Assembly: GCA_016648135.1 (NCBI GenBank)
Contig: JADDOH010010024.1
Location: 62,001-126,000, forward strand
Direction of reading: 5' to 3'
DNA from: Agrypnia vestita
Taxonomy: Eukaryota; Arthropoda; Insecta; Trichoptera; Phryganeidae
DNA: 64,000 bases
In this document: piece after piece, positions 1-11,738 of the stretch
Position numbering within the stretch: position 1 is the first letter of the stretch
How the letters are laid out: every line of letters starts with the position of its first letter
Program-made: the position numbers and the translations under genes
Notes under the pieces: model-generated
Databases searched by the model: none
What the model saw: the letters and a program-made list of their open reading frames with translations, nothing else
Told to the model about the DNA's origin: nothing

Positions 1-1639
1 CGTACAATTAACTTCAGATACAATAGCGTATAATTTATTGTATTGCAGTGGGTAATCCTCCACTTGTCACACTAATTTGCAAGATTATTATCGTAAGTAA
101 ATTTTGTACAAGGTTTTATGCAGTAATTATAGTAGTAGCTATGCAAATTATTAGTTTTAAAACAAAACAATCTCTTGGGAACGTTAATCCGGATTCAGGT
201 TCTTAAATTGTACTCAATCGCGCATGATTCCTGCAAGTCATATGGCGGATGATGAATTAATAAATCACATTGGATTACAAGGACTTATTAGAATTAATAT
301 AATGTCTAAACGATCTATTTTAGACGACGTTATAAGGAGTTCGAATGTTTCGAGGAGTCCGAAGGTTCCGAGGGCCCTGAAAGGAAATAATTAGCAATAA
401 TTAGTATGATACCTTTAGCTTCGGCTGATTCAGTAATGGTTGCACTTTTTCTTATAATTTACCGGGTGGAATTCTTCCATGGATCCCGGACCCTCGAGAA
501 TAGTCGTGGTTGGAGGCAGCACTTTACGCAGAAAAAGACTGTTATTCAGTTTGCAGGGGATTTTATAGCCTTCTCGCGGCGGCGCAACATCGTAGTGATG
601 TGCATCCCATTTTTATTTATGGTAATTAGATATTTATTTATTTTAATTTTAATTACACCGGTCGGTGCGAAATAATTTCGCGACAAAATATAGGCCCAAT
701 CACTATAGCGATCGCATCACAAAAGCACCCGAGATTGAGAAAATCTCAGATATTTGATGAGGTCACAAGAACCCAGTGCCATGCCCACTAAACTTTAAGG
801 TTCGCCTATGCTATATATTTAAGTAAATTTTCAATTTTGTCTTAAAATAATCATTTTGGGCGTTGTATTGGACGTTGTTACGCATTAAATTTTTTTCCTT
901 CAAAATTCTCGTCTTCTGTGGCAATTGGCGCTTAAATTCCTGTACTTTATTAGGTCCCGTTGCTTGACAACCTTTGATATCATCCAATCGCGTCAGCTAG
1001 ACGCGAAGTGGAATTAATTCAATTCAAACCTGTATCCTATGTAAAGAGGAACGAAACGTTAAATTCATTGACCTTCTTATGCAACGCCTACTGCTACGGC
1101 ACACGTCGTCCAGTATTAGTTTGTTAACTGGAGATTAAAAATAATAAAATATTACGACTGTTATATCACTCGTGTCTTATGTCAAACACAACTTAAGAAT
1201 AACACAAAATAGATAACAGAAACGATATTTATAGGTCCTATCACCAATACGCTACAAGTATGTCAATGATTCATTATTATTGCAAGGCGTTCGTAAATTA
1301 TTGTATTATTTTTAAAAACTGTTACATCACTGAAAAACGTTTACATTCGCTCAATACTTCCATCGCACATTTACCACTCATTCAGTTTGAGAAATTAATT
1401 ATCTTTGAGAAATTAACACATAATTTCTTACAAATTTTTACAAGCAAAGTTATTACCAATCATAAATATTGCACCGGTAGAGGTGACGCGAATAGAAACT
1501 CGACATGCAGTTTAACGGGTGCGTTATTTTCAACTATTAAAAAATGCATATTTTTTAAACAATCATTTCTTGAAATCAGACCGAAACATACAGATTATAA
1601 ATTTGAACCGAAACGAAAACGTACATATCGTCTCACCTT
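1..1639. other. unassigned AT-rich sequence
   Basis: I see no gene, RNA or clear repeat boundary here. The short ORFs at 406-675 and 1260-1796 have no recognisable motif and the second runs into the tandem repeat that begins near 1640. Confidence 0.5.
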
Positions 1640-2868
1640 ATTAAGGTTGCACATTTGTTTTACTAGGCACCCAAAAATGAGTCAGATCTGTAGAACGGTG
1701 TTGAATTGGACTTTTAAAGAAAATATATCGGAGGGGGGAAAGAGTGGTCAAGCGGGGAGGGGAAGAAATGAAGACTTTATAGACGTACCACTATAACTAG
1801 GCGTGCGAGGGAGGGCGTTCCTATCGCGTAACAGAAGTTGTCAGGGTGTAAATTTATTACACAATACATAATGTACAGAATGTCCGGTGACCGGTGTCGT
1901 ATTAAATGCAGAAATTTGGTCGGGCAGCACTAAAGAAACCATGCAGTAATGGCGGCTGTTCTATCTGTCAAACTGTCAGACGGTAATATCGGTCCATTAT
2001 TCGCTTTTTCAGCTTCGCAAAACTTTAATACTTCATTGGCAATTGTTCTTGCACCATCCCGGACTGTTTAGGATGTTTTGGAAGTAATAATTCAGTGTAT
2101 ATTGGTAATCAAGATGTCACAGCTCGCGCTCAAAGACGAGAATGAACTGAATGACAGGGCGAGGGGTTACCGCCGGGTGCGGGCGGGGCGGATTTTAGTT
2201 CAAAATTCGCCGCACGCTAAGTTACGTTAGGCAAGCAATACTTTCCGCAGTGTCCTAAATAAATGAGGCAGGGGAACGACGCATATATTTTCCTTAGGGT
2301 CCTAAAGAAAAAGAATGCACAATTTTGATCCTATATATCAAACAATGTTGATTTGTATAGAGACTACAGGGGGGGGTTAGTGGGGTTAAGGAGGGAAAGG
2401 GAGAGGGAGAGGAAATAACGCCTATGTTTTCCGCCGGGTCCTAAAGAATAAGTTTGCACTATTTGGATGCGAGCTGTCAAACGATGTTAATGTGTGTAGA
2501 GACTAAGGTGGGAACTGGGAGAGAAAGAAGGAGAGAGGAAAATAGGGCTTGGTGTTCCGCCGAGTCCTAACAAATAAATATGCAAAATTTACGTTAGATC
2601 TATATATTTTTCTGCAAGGTCCTTAAGAATAAGTATTCAAAATTTGGGTCAGATCTGTCAAACGGCATAGATTTGTATAGTAAATATATCGGGGGAAGAG
2701 TGGAGTAAAAGGGGAGGAGGGAAATGTTGCCTATGTTACCCGCCGGGTCCTTAAGAATAAGTATGCAAAATTTGGGTGAGATCGGTCAAACGGTGTAGAT
2801 TTGTATAGAGAACAGACAGACGGACATTGAATTTTATAGGTACCTACCTATAAATTTACGTAGATACA
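1640..2868 (-). repeat. degenerate ~125-bp tandem array (Helitron-associated)
   Basis: Units repeat the blocks CCGCCGGGTCCTAAAGAATA, a stretch reading gcaaaatttgggtcagatc, gtcaaacggt, and a G-rich block ending gaaat. The same unit occurs at 15.7, 17.5, 20.2, 56.5 and 60.8 kb. At 60.8 kb the C-rich strand lies between a Helitron-like 5' start and a CTAG 3' end, so the sense strand here is minus. The right edge (2815-2868) matches the Helitron 5' region in reverse complement (cagacagacgg, then tttatagg). The array is interrupted at 1785-2237 by another repeat. Confidence 0.7.
1785..2237 (+). repeat. ~450-bp GC-rich dispersed repeat, copy 1
   Basis: Matches 13663-14106 end to end and 50545-50995 in reverse. 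Shared landmarks are TAACTAGGCGTGCGAGGGAG near the start, aaatttattacacaatacat, and gaggggttaccgccgggtgc near the end. It is inserted in a tandem-array unit. No coding capacity is seen. A B-box-like AGTTCCAATCC occurs in copy 2 near its right end, so a tRNA-related SINE is possible but unproven. Confidence 0.7.
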
Positions 2869-3723
2869 GTTGCTGGCAAACTTCTTGAAATTTTTTGGCG
2901 TAGTGGGGGAATGCGCAGAAGACAAAATTTGGGTCTCTTTGGTGGAATGGTACATGCGCAAACTTCGTATTGAGTATTTTTTCCGAGTTGTGTAGGTACC
3001 TACCATAAGTCAAAAAAATTTGACGAAAATATGCCACTAATGTTCACTTGACAAAATTCCAAAAATGTTTAAAATTAAATCAGCACGATAAAAATGTTGA
3101 TTACGATTTGGGGTAAATCAAAAAATATTAACCGCTAATATTTTCACACCTTATCATACATTCATATTACGAGATGTTCAAGATGAACATCTCGGACCTA
3201 CTTCATGCGTACCTACTTCATGAGATACCTACCTGCTTCGTGCGTGACCGAGAAAGTGAATTTTATTATTATTTACCGGTTCAGAATTTCAAATCAGGAA
3301 TCGGACTTCGAACCGCAATTCGGTGGACAAAAAGGTAGAGTTTCTCATTGTTGAAGTCGAATGTGACATGTATTAACAATTTTTGCAGGAACTAATTATG
3401 TTAGACGATAAAATTATCTCTGAACCTGAACCCGCTTACTCGATAACAATGTTTCTCTACCACACCTATAAACATACTTTTCTATTCTGGACGGAATATA
3501 AAGAACAGTTTACATTCATTAACAGACCTAGTCCACAGTACTTTACAGGTAGATTCCTGCCTTGATTATGAATCGAAAATGTTGAAGCATTCATGATCTA
3601 ATATCAATAGTCGTGGAATTATGCAATATGCAAAAGTTTGCATTTTTTGAAGTTATCTTCTTTTGCCGCATTGAGGATAAAAAATTTATTGTAACATTGT
3701 AGCGGGAATGCGTGTATTATGCA
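2869..3723. other. no supported feature
   Basis: Contains short internally repeated words (ctacctacttcatg, acctacctgcttcgtg near 3196-3245) and small ORFs such as 3383-3565 without recognisable motifs. Nothing else is supported. Confidence 0.4.
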
Positions 3724-3731
3724 GCGACAGC

Positions 3732-5304
3732 TAGGGAATGCAAATCCGTTCTGTTTTAAAATCCGGATTTTTAAGAACGGATTTTGTTCCAATTCGGATT
3801 TTATGGATTAAAATAAAAGCACATGAAAATCGAATCAAATGATTTAAAAAATATATATATTTGGAATTATTCAAACTATTATAATTAAATACCATAATTA
3901 TGGTGTTATTCTTATTAAAATAATCAGTCTGTGACTCGCATACTGAATAACGTTAATATAATAATCAACTGGTACAAATTAAAAGAAACTCTAAAGAACA
4001 AAAATAAAGACAAATAGACTCCTTGTCAAATAAAAAAAAGTAACAAAACAATTTAACTTCACTTAAGGGGTTATATACAGTTAGAATTTTCAAAAAATCG
4101 ATTTTTTTATTATTCAATTTCGTTATGTACACATATTTAAGTAAACACACAGAAAATTTCAAGTCAATCCGGCAATTATTTTCAAAGTTAATCGCATTTG
4201 TAATCACGTGTCGGAGCGTCCGCGAGGCCGGAGCGCCAGCGCTCACCTAGAGCGATGTCCCTTTTATTTTTACCTACCTATTGTAAACGTTGTACCTTTT
4301 ATTTACCTGTCCATTGTAAATGTTCCCTTTTAATGTATTCAGATGACTAAAGTGAAAGTATGGCCCTGGAATAGACGACTCGATGTAAATTGAAAAAAAA
4401 AGTTTTTTTACTCTATGTAAAGCGCTTTTGAAACATTAGAGGCGTTTTCTCAAAACTGTATTTTAAAGATCGGTGACAAAGATTTCTCGGAAACGGCTCA
4501 ACCGATCAGTCTCAAATTTTAACGCAACCTTCTTAAATATATTTTTTATTAATTAATCGAAGGTTTTTTCTTGCCGATAAATATATTTTTTTTTATAAAC
4601 GATTTAAGGCCAAAATTTTGGTTAAAAATCGATTTTTTTTTTGAGAAGTAGCCATTTTGTCAAAAAAAAATATTTTGCTTATTCCTTCGATTAATTACAT
4701 TACTTTGACGAAATCCGTTTGATGTTTTCATTTTAGATGATCCAGTCCAGAAATATCGTTATCACCGCAAGATGCCTTTTTTGAGTGAAGCTCCTGGAGA
4801 TCTGCTATAGCAGCTTTCAAAATTATTATTTTACAATTACAAAAATGTTTAAATACAGTTAAAAGTAGTCATAATATGTGTACAAATTTTCACATTAATA
4901 AATTAAAAATTCTTCTCAGAAAAAAATATTGAAAAATCGCTTTTTTTGGGCCTCCTGACTGTATATAACCCCTTAAATCAACGTAAAAACAACGTAAAAA
5001 AAACTATGCCATTTTTGAGACATAAAAATAATAAGGCATCTAAAGTGCTGTCGTTTAACCTGCTGCGAATTCGGTTGCACATAATTCCTGCTGCGGAAAA
5101 AGTTCAACGCTTGTAACCTCCAGAGCCGATAGACTCAACACTCGCGAGACGCGCGAACAAACTCGCTCGTTTCGATTTTTTTGTTAAAATTTCTTATTAT
5201 TCAGATAATCCGGATTCGATTTTCAAATCCGGATTTGGAGGTCTAGTAAAAATGTGCGGATATCGGATTTTTTGGATTACGGATAGTCCGGATTGCATTC
5301 CCTA
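3732..5304. mobile_element. hAT-type non-autonomous element with nested insertion
   Basis: The ends are TAGGGAATGCAAATCCG and its complement CGGATTGCATTCCCTA. They are flanked by a perfect 8-bp duplication GCGACAGC at 3724-3731 and 5305-5312, the size expected for hAT. Subterminal sequence is rich in ATCCGGATTT-like words. It is split by a separate element at 4067-4972, so its own length is about 660 bp. The terminal sequence is related to that of the element at 20933-25507. Confidence 0.85.
4067..4972. mobile_element. 906-bp TIR element flanked by TTAA
   Basis: The ends GGGGTTATATACAG and CTGTATATAACCCC are inverted and both flanked by TTAA (4063-4066, 4973-4976). TTAA duplication is a piggyBac hallmark, but the GGGG terminus is not the usual CCC and no transposase is visible, so the superfamily is left open. 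It is nested inside the hAT element 3732-5304. The small minus ORF across the left edge has no recognisable motif. Confidence 0.75.
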
Positions 5305-5404
5305 GCGACAGCATGTAGTGAAAATGCGAGACCACGAAATGCACTTGAAAAACGTGCTCTAGTAATATCTAAATATAGTTCGTTCGAACTCAAGGCTAGA
5401 AAAA

Positions 5405-5500
5405 TGAAATTACACGGCGGGAGAGGGGCTCGAACCCTGGTCGCGCGCATAGTAACGCAGCAACTAATCGACATAGGCACCACCGGTTCTCCTCGGTCCG
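5405..5500 (-). repeat. tRNA-like SINE head (minus)
   Basis: On the minus strand a B-box GGGTTCGAGCCCC is preceded about 45 bases upstream by an A-box-like TCGATTAGTTG. It abuts the left end of the pogo-like element at 5519. No cloverleaf or CCA context supports a functional tRNA. Confidence 0.45.
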
Positions 5501-5518
5501 TCAAAATTATACTATGTA

Positions 5519-7121
5519 GGGGAACCCGGGGCGGAACGGGGTAGCTAAGCTTTGATTACAATTTGTGAGAGTTTGAAAGTAATAACACAATTATTTATTA
5601 ATTTGTATTTTTATTTACTTATTTCTCTTCAAGGAAAGTAAAGCAAAACTTTTCTAAATTAATAATCACTATCAAAAATATGTGTTTGAAAAAAAGGGAA
5701 ATTTCCCATTCTGCCCCACCCCCGGGGCACAATGGGAAATGAACCAGGGGCGCAATGGGGTACCAATTATTGACAAAGTTCGAAGATGAGAACACTGTTA
5801 TCATCATCACCTTAGACCACCATACGCTCTGTGTGCCCTTTTTTTTACTAACGCCATAAGAATACCAGCCTTCATTAGACTAGTAACACAAATCATGGCA
5901 ATACAAGCAGGCCGCGTCTTATTAATCCGAGCTTTCTTCAGATTCAGTTACGATTATTTTTGTTTCTTTGGCTTACTTTTCTTTCCTTTTAAACATCAGT
6001 TTTTGTTTCATTTCTTATTTTTTCACTTCCTTGATATTTTATGTTTTTTTAATAGATTCTTCTAATTCAGTAATGTAATGCCCTTTGGGGGTGTGATTGA
6101 AAATTTTGGAAAAAATGGAATCAAACATTCAAGAATTTCGGTGTTTAGGTGCTTGGCAGAGCATTTACAACGGAAGTAGAAAGATCTTCAAGTGTTTGAT
6201 AAATGACAGAGCGGCGACTGGTGCGGTCGGCGCTTTCTGTATTATTCTCTCAGTGTTCTCCTAGAGAATATCTGTTGTTGTTGGGAGAAAGTCATCATTC
6301 GTGAATATATTAATGTTGGATGGCTAGATACCAGTTTTCTCAAAGCCTTTAATGGCTGTTATGTTGCATTTATGAAGACTTAGCCAAAAAGCGCGGATAT
6401 GTCGAAAAGCTGGACCACTTTTCCTAGGTGTGACCTCGTATAATACAAGCTTAAAGGTTTCATGAAGTCTACGTCTAATGGTTGTAATTTATGGGAGTAA
6501 TGGGAAGAGAAGCATAATAATATTATATAATTGTCACGAGCTTTATCTATTACTGCCAAGTTCTTTGTGTGTGACGTATGAGTAAGAAGTAAGAGGACAG
6601 GATGTTCCTTCGTAGCTTTGGAAAACCGGCTGGTTTTTCTAATAAATTTACGCACCGTCTGCAGATCAAATAAACTTGCATACTAATATAAGAAGTACAA
6701 ATATTATCAGGGGTGGAACGGGGTGTACCCCATTGCGCCCCACTCATTGTGCCCCAACATAACGTTATTTAAAACACAAGTATTATGGCCGTTATATTTG
6801 TTGGCCTTGAGTTATCACTAGACTTTTAGCCATTCAAAAGTGTATCGAAATAAACCTGTAATGTTAATTTCCGAATAAAGAATGGTGTATAATGTAATTA
6901 CCTTGATGTCGCAGAGAAAATATTAGAATTTGCAAGCTTTTTCTCATACCTTCGGTAAAATCTAAACTAAGCGCTCTCTCACAATAACAGCGACCAATTC
7001 GTAAGATATAGCGAAGTGAACTGAACATTTTGTGTGAAGGTCACACGTCTCCATCATGGGTAGCGAGCCCTACGCCCCTTTCCCATCCCGCCCCGCTACC
7101 CCGTTCCGCCCCGGGTTCCCC
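5519..7121 (-). mobile_element. degenerate pogo/Tigger-like element
   Basis: Near-perfect TIRs begin GGGGAACCCGGGGCGGAACG and are flanked by TA on both sides (5517-5518, 7122-7123), as expected for Tc1/mariner-superfamily pogo elements. Subterminal repeats of GGGGYRCAATGGGG type lie inside both ends (5709-5761, 6711-6760). The minus strand holds a transposase fragment (6380-6655). About 1.6 kb, internally decayed. Confidence 0.85.
6380..6655 (-). pseudogene. pogo/Tigger (DDE_1) transposase fragment
   Basis: The translation contains HPVLLLLTHTSHTKNLAVID followed by CFSSHYSHKLQPLDVDFMKP. This is the second-aspartate and SHKLQPLD block of DDE_1 transposases (Tigger, jerky). The usual D in LLLDNHSSH is T here, so catalysis would be lost. 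The upstream minus sequence (about 6130-6330) does not stay open. It lies between the TIRs of the element at 5519-7121. Confidence 0.8.
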
Positions 7122-7123
7122 TA

Positions 7124-8936
7124 AATTACAGCCGTACACTCGTGAAAAATTACAGAACGTAAAATATTTTTCTTTTGTTTTCTCCAATTTAGTTTTTTTG
7201 AAATTATCTACTTTTGAAACATTGGGGGCAGAACCGGATTTAGACTTGATAAGGCCCTAAGCTATTTGAAATATGGACCCCGTTATAAGTCCAGATATTC
7301 TATGTCAGTGCCAAATGTGATTTTCGGATACCTAGAGGGTTATGGAAATTTATTTTTATCTTATTATTACAAAGATCATGTTCCGTACAGAATACGCAAA
7401 TTAAGAATGCGCAGGTCTCCCGTACTCGGCTCACAGAACAGACCAAAACTGCACAGCGGTAATCGTAAAACCCGCTAACAGTGGTTGCTCTGAAATTCAC
7501 AAAAAGTGAATTGTCCGGTTGCAGTAGTCCAGTAGAGAATCCAAAATCCAAAAGTAGTAGGTAGAGCAGAGGTCAAAGGTCAAGTGAAGTGGTCCAGACG
7601 GCGTAAAAAGCACAGAACGGAATGAGTCTGCACGCCGACGGAAGTTTAATTTATACATAAAGACTATTCCCGGACTTATTTCCGGGAGCCAATCATAGAG
7701 AGTTTTTATTCAGCGTTCGCGCACGCGAGAATGTCTGAAAAACGACTTGGAAAGTTTTATTTACAGAATTCAACAATTTTTTAGGATTTTTACACCACCC
7801 CACCGGGTTTTGATTACGTCATTTACATAGTACTATGTCTTGCTTATAGTAAGACGTAATTGCCTGGACCCGCAAGACCGAAGTTAATTTATTATTGAAA
7901 AATATATACCGATCGCAGCGGTATTTGCTCAGAAAAATTTCACAATTAAATTTGTCAAAATCGTAGACTACGGCTTATACATCTTTGCCAGCACAATTTA
8001 CAAAGAACCACATGGGCGTAACTTTTGTTATCAGTTTCAGTCATATACAATAAAATTTCAGTCACTTTTAAATATTTCAAAGTGGGTCGCAAAAAAATAA
8101 TTTTCATTTATTTTTCAGGTGCGCCCCTGACAATGTAGGCATGTAAAAATATGTAAAATAGATATGTTTTCACATAAAGAATACAATAAAATAGGTTTCA
8201 ATTCGATCCGAACGCTGTAGCGTTCGTTGGATAGTTTTGAAGTTTGACTGAAAAAATGACCCTTATTGTCATCGGATCACTGCTGATAGCGGTTACGTAA
8301 AAAATGTGAAAAATTTACTTTTTTATTTACATGATTTTCTTTCAGATTTTAGTCTAAATGACTTTGTTTAGCAAAAATATTATGGTTTGATACCAATTTC
8401 ATTGAAAAAACTCCCGTTTTTCGTAAATTTAAGAAAATCGGTTTTTGGTCGAAAACTCTCGTATTTGTCAGTACAAATACCGTTTTTCGGTGGCTGTCGC
8501 GCCCGGGACTTTATCAGTGATAAGCCCCGTCGCTAGGCCTATAAAATACTGTCAATTATCTGTAGATTTCTCCGAGATCTGACAATACAAAGCTTCGCGA
8601 CTCGTCGGAATCAATCGGTCTGCAGCCCGATTTTCCTTCGCATACCAAGTCTCTGTCCTCGGATACATATGTTGAAATATTAAACAATATTTCATAATTC
8701 TGTCTGTCAGGCCGTACAGTTAGCCGTAGGAAACAATATTTCCTGTATCTGTCTTTCCGCCATACAGTTGACTACACTCACCACCCCGGTCTATCGCAAC
8801 AGCGATTTTCTCGTTTATTAAAATAAACATGTGACAAAATACATAAATATATGTCAATATTTAGGTTCTTACAATAATATTTAATAATCAAAAACATGTC
8901 ACAACCATTTTATTTTTATAAATTTTCATACATAAT
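7124..8936. other. no supported gene; minor repeats
   Basis: ORFs at 7266-7478 and 7300-7551 overlap on opposite strands and carry no recognisable motif. A ~60-bp near-duplicate containing aacaatattt, ctgtct and gccgtacagtt occurs at about 8680-8775. No other feature is supported. Confidence 0.4.
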
Positions 8937-9103
8937 TTGTTCACAAATTTATCAAGGCATAGGCACCGTCTTTACGGTCCTCAGGGTGATGAGACGCACC
9001 GGCGTCCTGCCCGGTCGCCCGTGAATAAGATGACGTCACAGGTCCGCCTTGATCGGCGACCGCAGCGAGCCATGGGACTCGACAATGACATCTTCTTTGA
9101 AAA

Positions 9104-9119
9104 GGCCCTTTTCAGGGCC
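9104..9119 (+). promoter_or_regulatory. histone-type mRNA 3' stem-loop consensus
   Basis: GGCCCTTTTCAGGGCC, preceded by GAAAA and followed by ATCA, fits the replication-dependent histone 3' stem-loop (6-bp stem, UUUC loop, A-rich 5' flank). No histone C-terminus is visible in any frame of the 160 bases upstream, and no clear purine-rich downstream element follows. It could be a relic of a dispersed histone gene or a chance match. Confidence 0.4.
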
Positions 9120-9316
9120 ATCATTCATCCTGTCCGTTACAATTCATTAAAATGAAATTATCGAAAAATTAATGACAATAGAAAATGCTTAGAAATGCAG
9201 CATATGTGGCAAATCCATGTTTTATGAAGTCAACAATCAACAAATCAGAAATTCAAGACTAAGAAACGGTCGCCTTTATGGGTTGATGTACATATATTGA
9301 ACTAATAAGTTATGAG

Positions 9317-9720
9317 TAGGGACACGATATCGAATAGAAAGTATCGATGCTGTACTCATGAGTAGTATCGGAAAAAAGTATCGTACTCGTAAAAGTATCG
9401 AAACAAAAGTATCGTTACTCCAAAGTATCGAGTACATCGGGAAAATATCATAATATCATAGGAAAATATATCGATGACCAAAAAAAGAAGGTCGCCAAGA
9501 AAAAAATGAAAACAGTAACCAAAAAAAGGTCGAAAGAAAGAAATGAAAAAGGTAACCAAAAAAAGGTCGCCAAAAAAGTGACCAAGAAAAGGTATCGATA
9601 CTTGCCAAAAAGTACTTATTGAGTAAAAGTATCGAATAAAAAGTATCGAGTACAAAAGTATCGGTATCAAAAGAAAAGTACTCGATACTACAAAGTATCG
9701 ATACTTTTTTCGTGTCCCTA
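9317..9720. mobile_element. hAT-type MITE built of GTATCGATAC-like repeats
   Basis: The ends TAGGGACACGA and TCGTGTCCCTA are inverted and flanked by GTTATGAG (9309-9316) and GTTATGAA (9721-9728), a 7/8 match to a hAT duplication. The interior repeats AAGTATCGATACTT half-sites many times on both strands. The 104-aa minus ORF inside is a by-product of this repeat. Confidence 0.8.
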
Positions 9721-9959
9721 GTTATGAAAGAATTGTAAGAAAAATTATCGAGTGTTGATAATATAAGAAATAAAGGACATCTGTGTCAGGATATATTAAT
9801 AGCGAATTTATAATATGAAACAGAATTTCTTTAAAAAGCGCCCTTTGTCCGTACATATAATAGTTATTTTAATATTTGATGTTATATATCAATAACTTTG
9901 ATCAAAAAAATAACCAGAATTTGTAAACTCGGCTTTATCCTCATTATTTCATTGTGACG

Positions 9960-10100
9960 TTGGCAGCAGTGAACCCAATTGTCATTAGGTTCTCCGTTCA
10001 CTTTGTTCTGTCGGTTCATTTTCTGTGCTCTTCGCTCGCGGTCTGACGTTGCTTCGGCTTTTCGGCCCGTATCACAAATATTATCTTTTTACGGTAAAAC
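9960..10100 (+). promoter_or_regulatory. Idh: probable promoter and non-coding exon 1 of Idh
   Basis: A sharp splice donor AAAAC|GTAAGTTTTT follows position 10100, and a strong acceptor (ten T, then CAG) ends at 10493, nine bases before the Idh ATG. This implies a 5' UTR exon ending at 10100 and a 393-bp intron. The transcription start is not identifiable; the segment 9990-10080 is T/C-rich and locally more GC-rich, which fits a first exon. Confidence 0.55.
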
Positions 10101-10502
10101 GTAAGTTTTTTATAATTCTGTTTTCTATGAATTTATTACGTTTATGTATAAATTATTTGAGAAATCTTGAAATCAACTCATTCGAAACAAGTTTATGCCA
10201 TGTCACAGTTTCTTTAAACGCTATCAATATTTTTTGCTGAAATAAACATATTAATGTTAAGTTTTGGGAATGATTCCTTTTAATTTAACTTATTTAAGTT
10301 ATTAAAAAATTGATCTTTGGTTTGAAGATTATCAATGTTCCTTTTTACATTGTATGTTACGTTTTACATCAAAGTAATGGATCGACCTTTGCCTTTACGT
10401 TTTTGTATACATGTATGAGCTTGAAATACGCATTGACTTGCAAATTTGTGCAGGTAGAAATAAAACTAGTGTTAATTAAGGTTTTTTTTTCAGGGTCTAA
10501 AC

Positions 10503-11738
10503 ATGGGTAAAATAAAGGCAGGACCAGTTGTTGATGTTCTTGGCGATGAAATGACGAGAATTATTTGGGATCTGATCAAAGATAAACTGATTCTTCCATT
10601 CCTGGACATAGAATTGCATACCTTTGATTTGGGAATAGAATACAGAGACAAGACCGAAGATCAAGTTACAATTGATTGCGCCAACGCTATCAAAAAGTAC
10701 AATGTTGGAATTAAGTGTGCAACCATTACTCCAGATGAAAAGAGAGTTGAAGAATTCAATTTAAAAAAAATGTGGAAGTCGCCCAATGGAACCATTCGTA
10801 ACATTCTTGGTGGAACAGTGTTCAGGGAAGCTATCATTTGTAAAAATATTCCTCGTCTCGTCACCGGTTGGGAAAAACCCATCATTATAGGCCGTCACGC
10901 TCATGCTGACCAGTACAAGGCAACAGACTACGTCGTTCCAGGAGCGGGCAAGTTGGAAATGACTTGGACCCCAGCCGAAGGCTGTGACCAAAAGCAAATT
11001 AAAGTGGTGGTGCATGAATTCTCTGGCCCGGGAGTGGCTTTAGCTATGTATAACACTGACGAGTCCATAACTGACTTTGCACATTCGTCTTTCAAGTTTT
11101 CTTTAGACAGAAAATATCCATTGTACTTGAGTACTAAGAATACGATCCTTAAAAAATATGATGGTCGCTTCAAGGATATTTTCCAAGAAATCTATGATAC
11201 GCAATACAAAGCCAAGTACGAAGCAGCTGGAATTTGGTACGAACATCGTCTGATTGACGATATGGTGGCATACGCCATGAAGTCTGAAGGAGGATTTGTT
11301 TGGGCCTGTAAGAACTACGATGGAGACGTTCAATCAGATTCAGTTGCTCAAGGTTATGGCTCTCTGGGTATGATGACATCCGTCCTGATATGTCCCGATG
11401 GTAAAACTGTAGAAGCTGAAGCTGCTCACGGCACAGTCACCCGCCATTTCAGATTCTATCAGCAGGGGAAGGAAACATCCACAAATCCAATTGCTTCTAT
11501 CTTCGCCTGGACCAGGGGACTACTTCACCGTGCCAAGTTGGATAGTAATAAGCCGCTGCATGACTTTGCAGAGGCTTTGGAAGCTGTATGCGTTGAAACT
11601 ATTGAGTCTGGTTTCATGACTAAAGACTTGGCTATATGTATAAAGGGTATGAATAATGTGAAACCATCCGATTACCTGGAAACATTTGCCTTCATAGATA
11701 AGTTGGCTGACAACCTCACCAAGAAGCTGTCAGGCTGA
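10503..11738 (+). CDS. Idh: cytosolic NADP-dependent isocitrate dehydrogenase
   Basis: This gene encodes a 411-aa enzyme that converts isocitrate and NADP+ to 2-oxoglutarate, CO2 and NADPH. The length matches the eukaryotic homodimeric family (about 410-415 aa). Visible signatures are GDEMTRIIW at residues 14-22, KSPNGTIRN (92-100) in the substrate loop, the active-site arginine in GRHAHADQY (Arg131, equivalent to human Arg132), the lysine in [14 protein letters not shown] (Lys212), and the metal-binding aspartates in LIDDM (Asp252) and [10 protein letters not shown] (Asp275, Asp279). There is no mitochondrial presequence, and the C-terminus KKLSG is not a peroxisomal SKL-type signal, so a cytosolic location is inferred. 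The ATG follows a strong 3' splice site by nine bases. The coding region is one exon. No frame damage is seen, so it is probably functional; an old retrocopy that gained a 5' UTR intron is the alternative. Confidence 0.97.
   Translation: MGKIKAGPVVDVLGDEMTRIIWDLIKDKLILPFLDIELHTFDLGIEYRDKTEDQVTIDCANAIKKYNVGIKCATITPDEKRVEEFNLKKMWKSPNGTIRNILGGTVFREAIICKNIPRLVTGWEKPIIIGRHAHADQYKATDYVVPGAGKLEMTWTPAEGCDQKQIKVVVHEFSGPGVALAMYNTDESITDFAHSSFKFSLDRKYPLYLSTKNTILKKYDGRFKDIFQEIYDTQYKAKYEAAGIWYEHRLIDDMVAYAMKSEGGFVWACKNYDGDVQSDSVAQGYGSLGMMTSVLICPDGKTVEAEAAHGTVTRHFRFYQQGKETSTNPIASIFAWTRGLLHRAKLDSNKPLHDFAEALEAVCVETIESGFMTKDLAICIKGMNNVKPSDYLETFAFIDKLADNLTKKLSG

Noticed and set aside
9356..9670. 104-aa minus ORF rich in F and Y
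   Set aside because: Produced by the AAGTATCGATAC-type repeats of the hAT MITE.
10661..11379. antisense ORFs within Idh
   Set aside because: They are shadows of a strongly conserved coding sequence on the plus strand.
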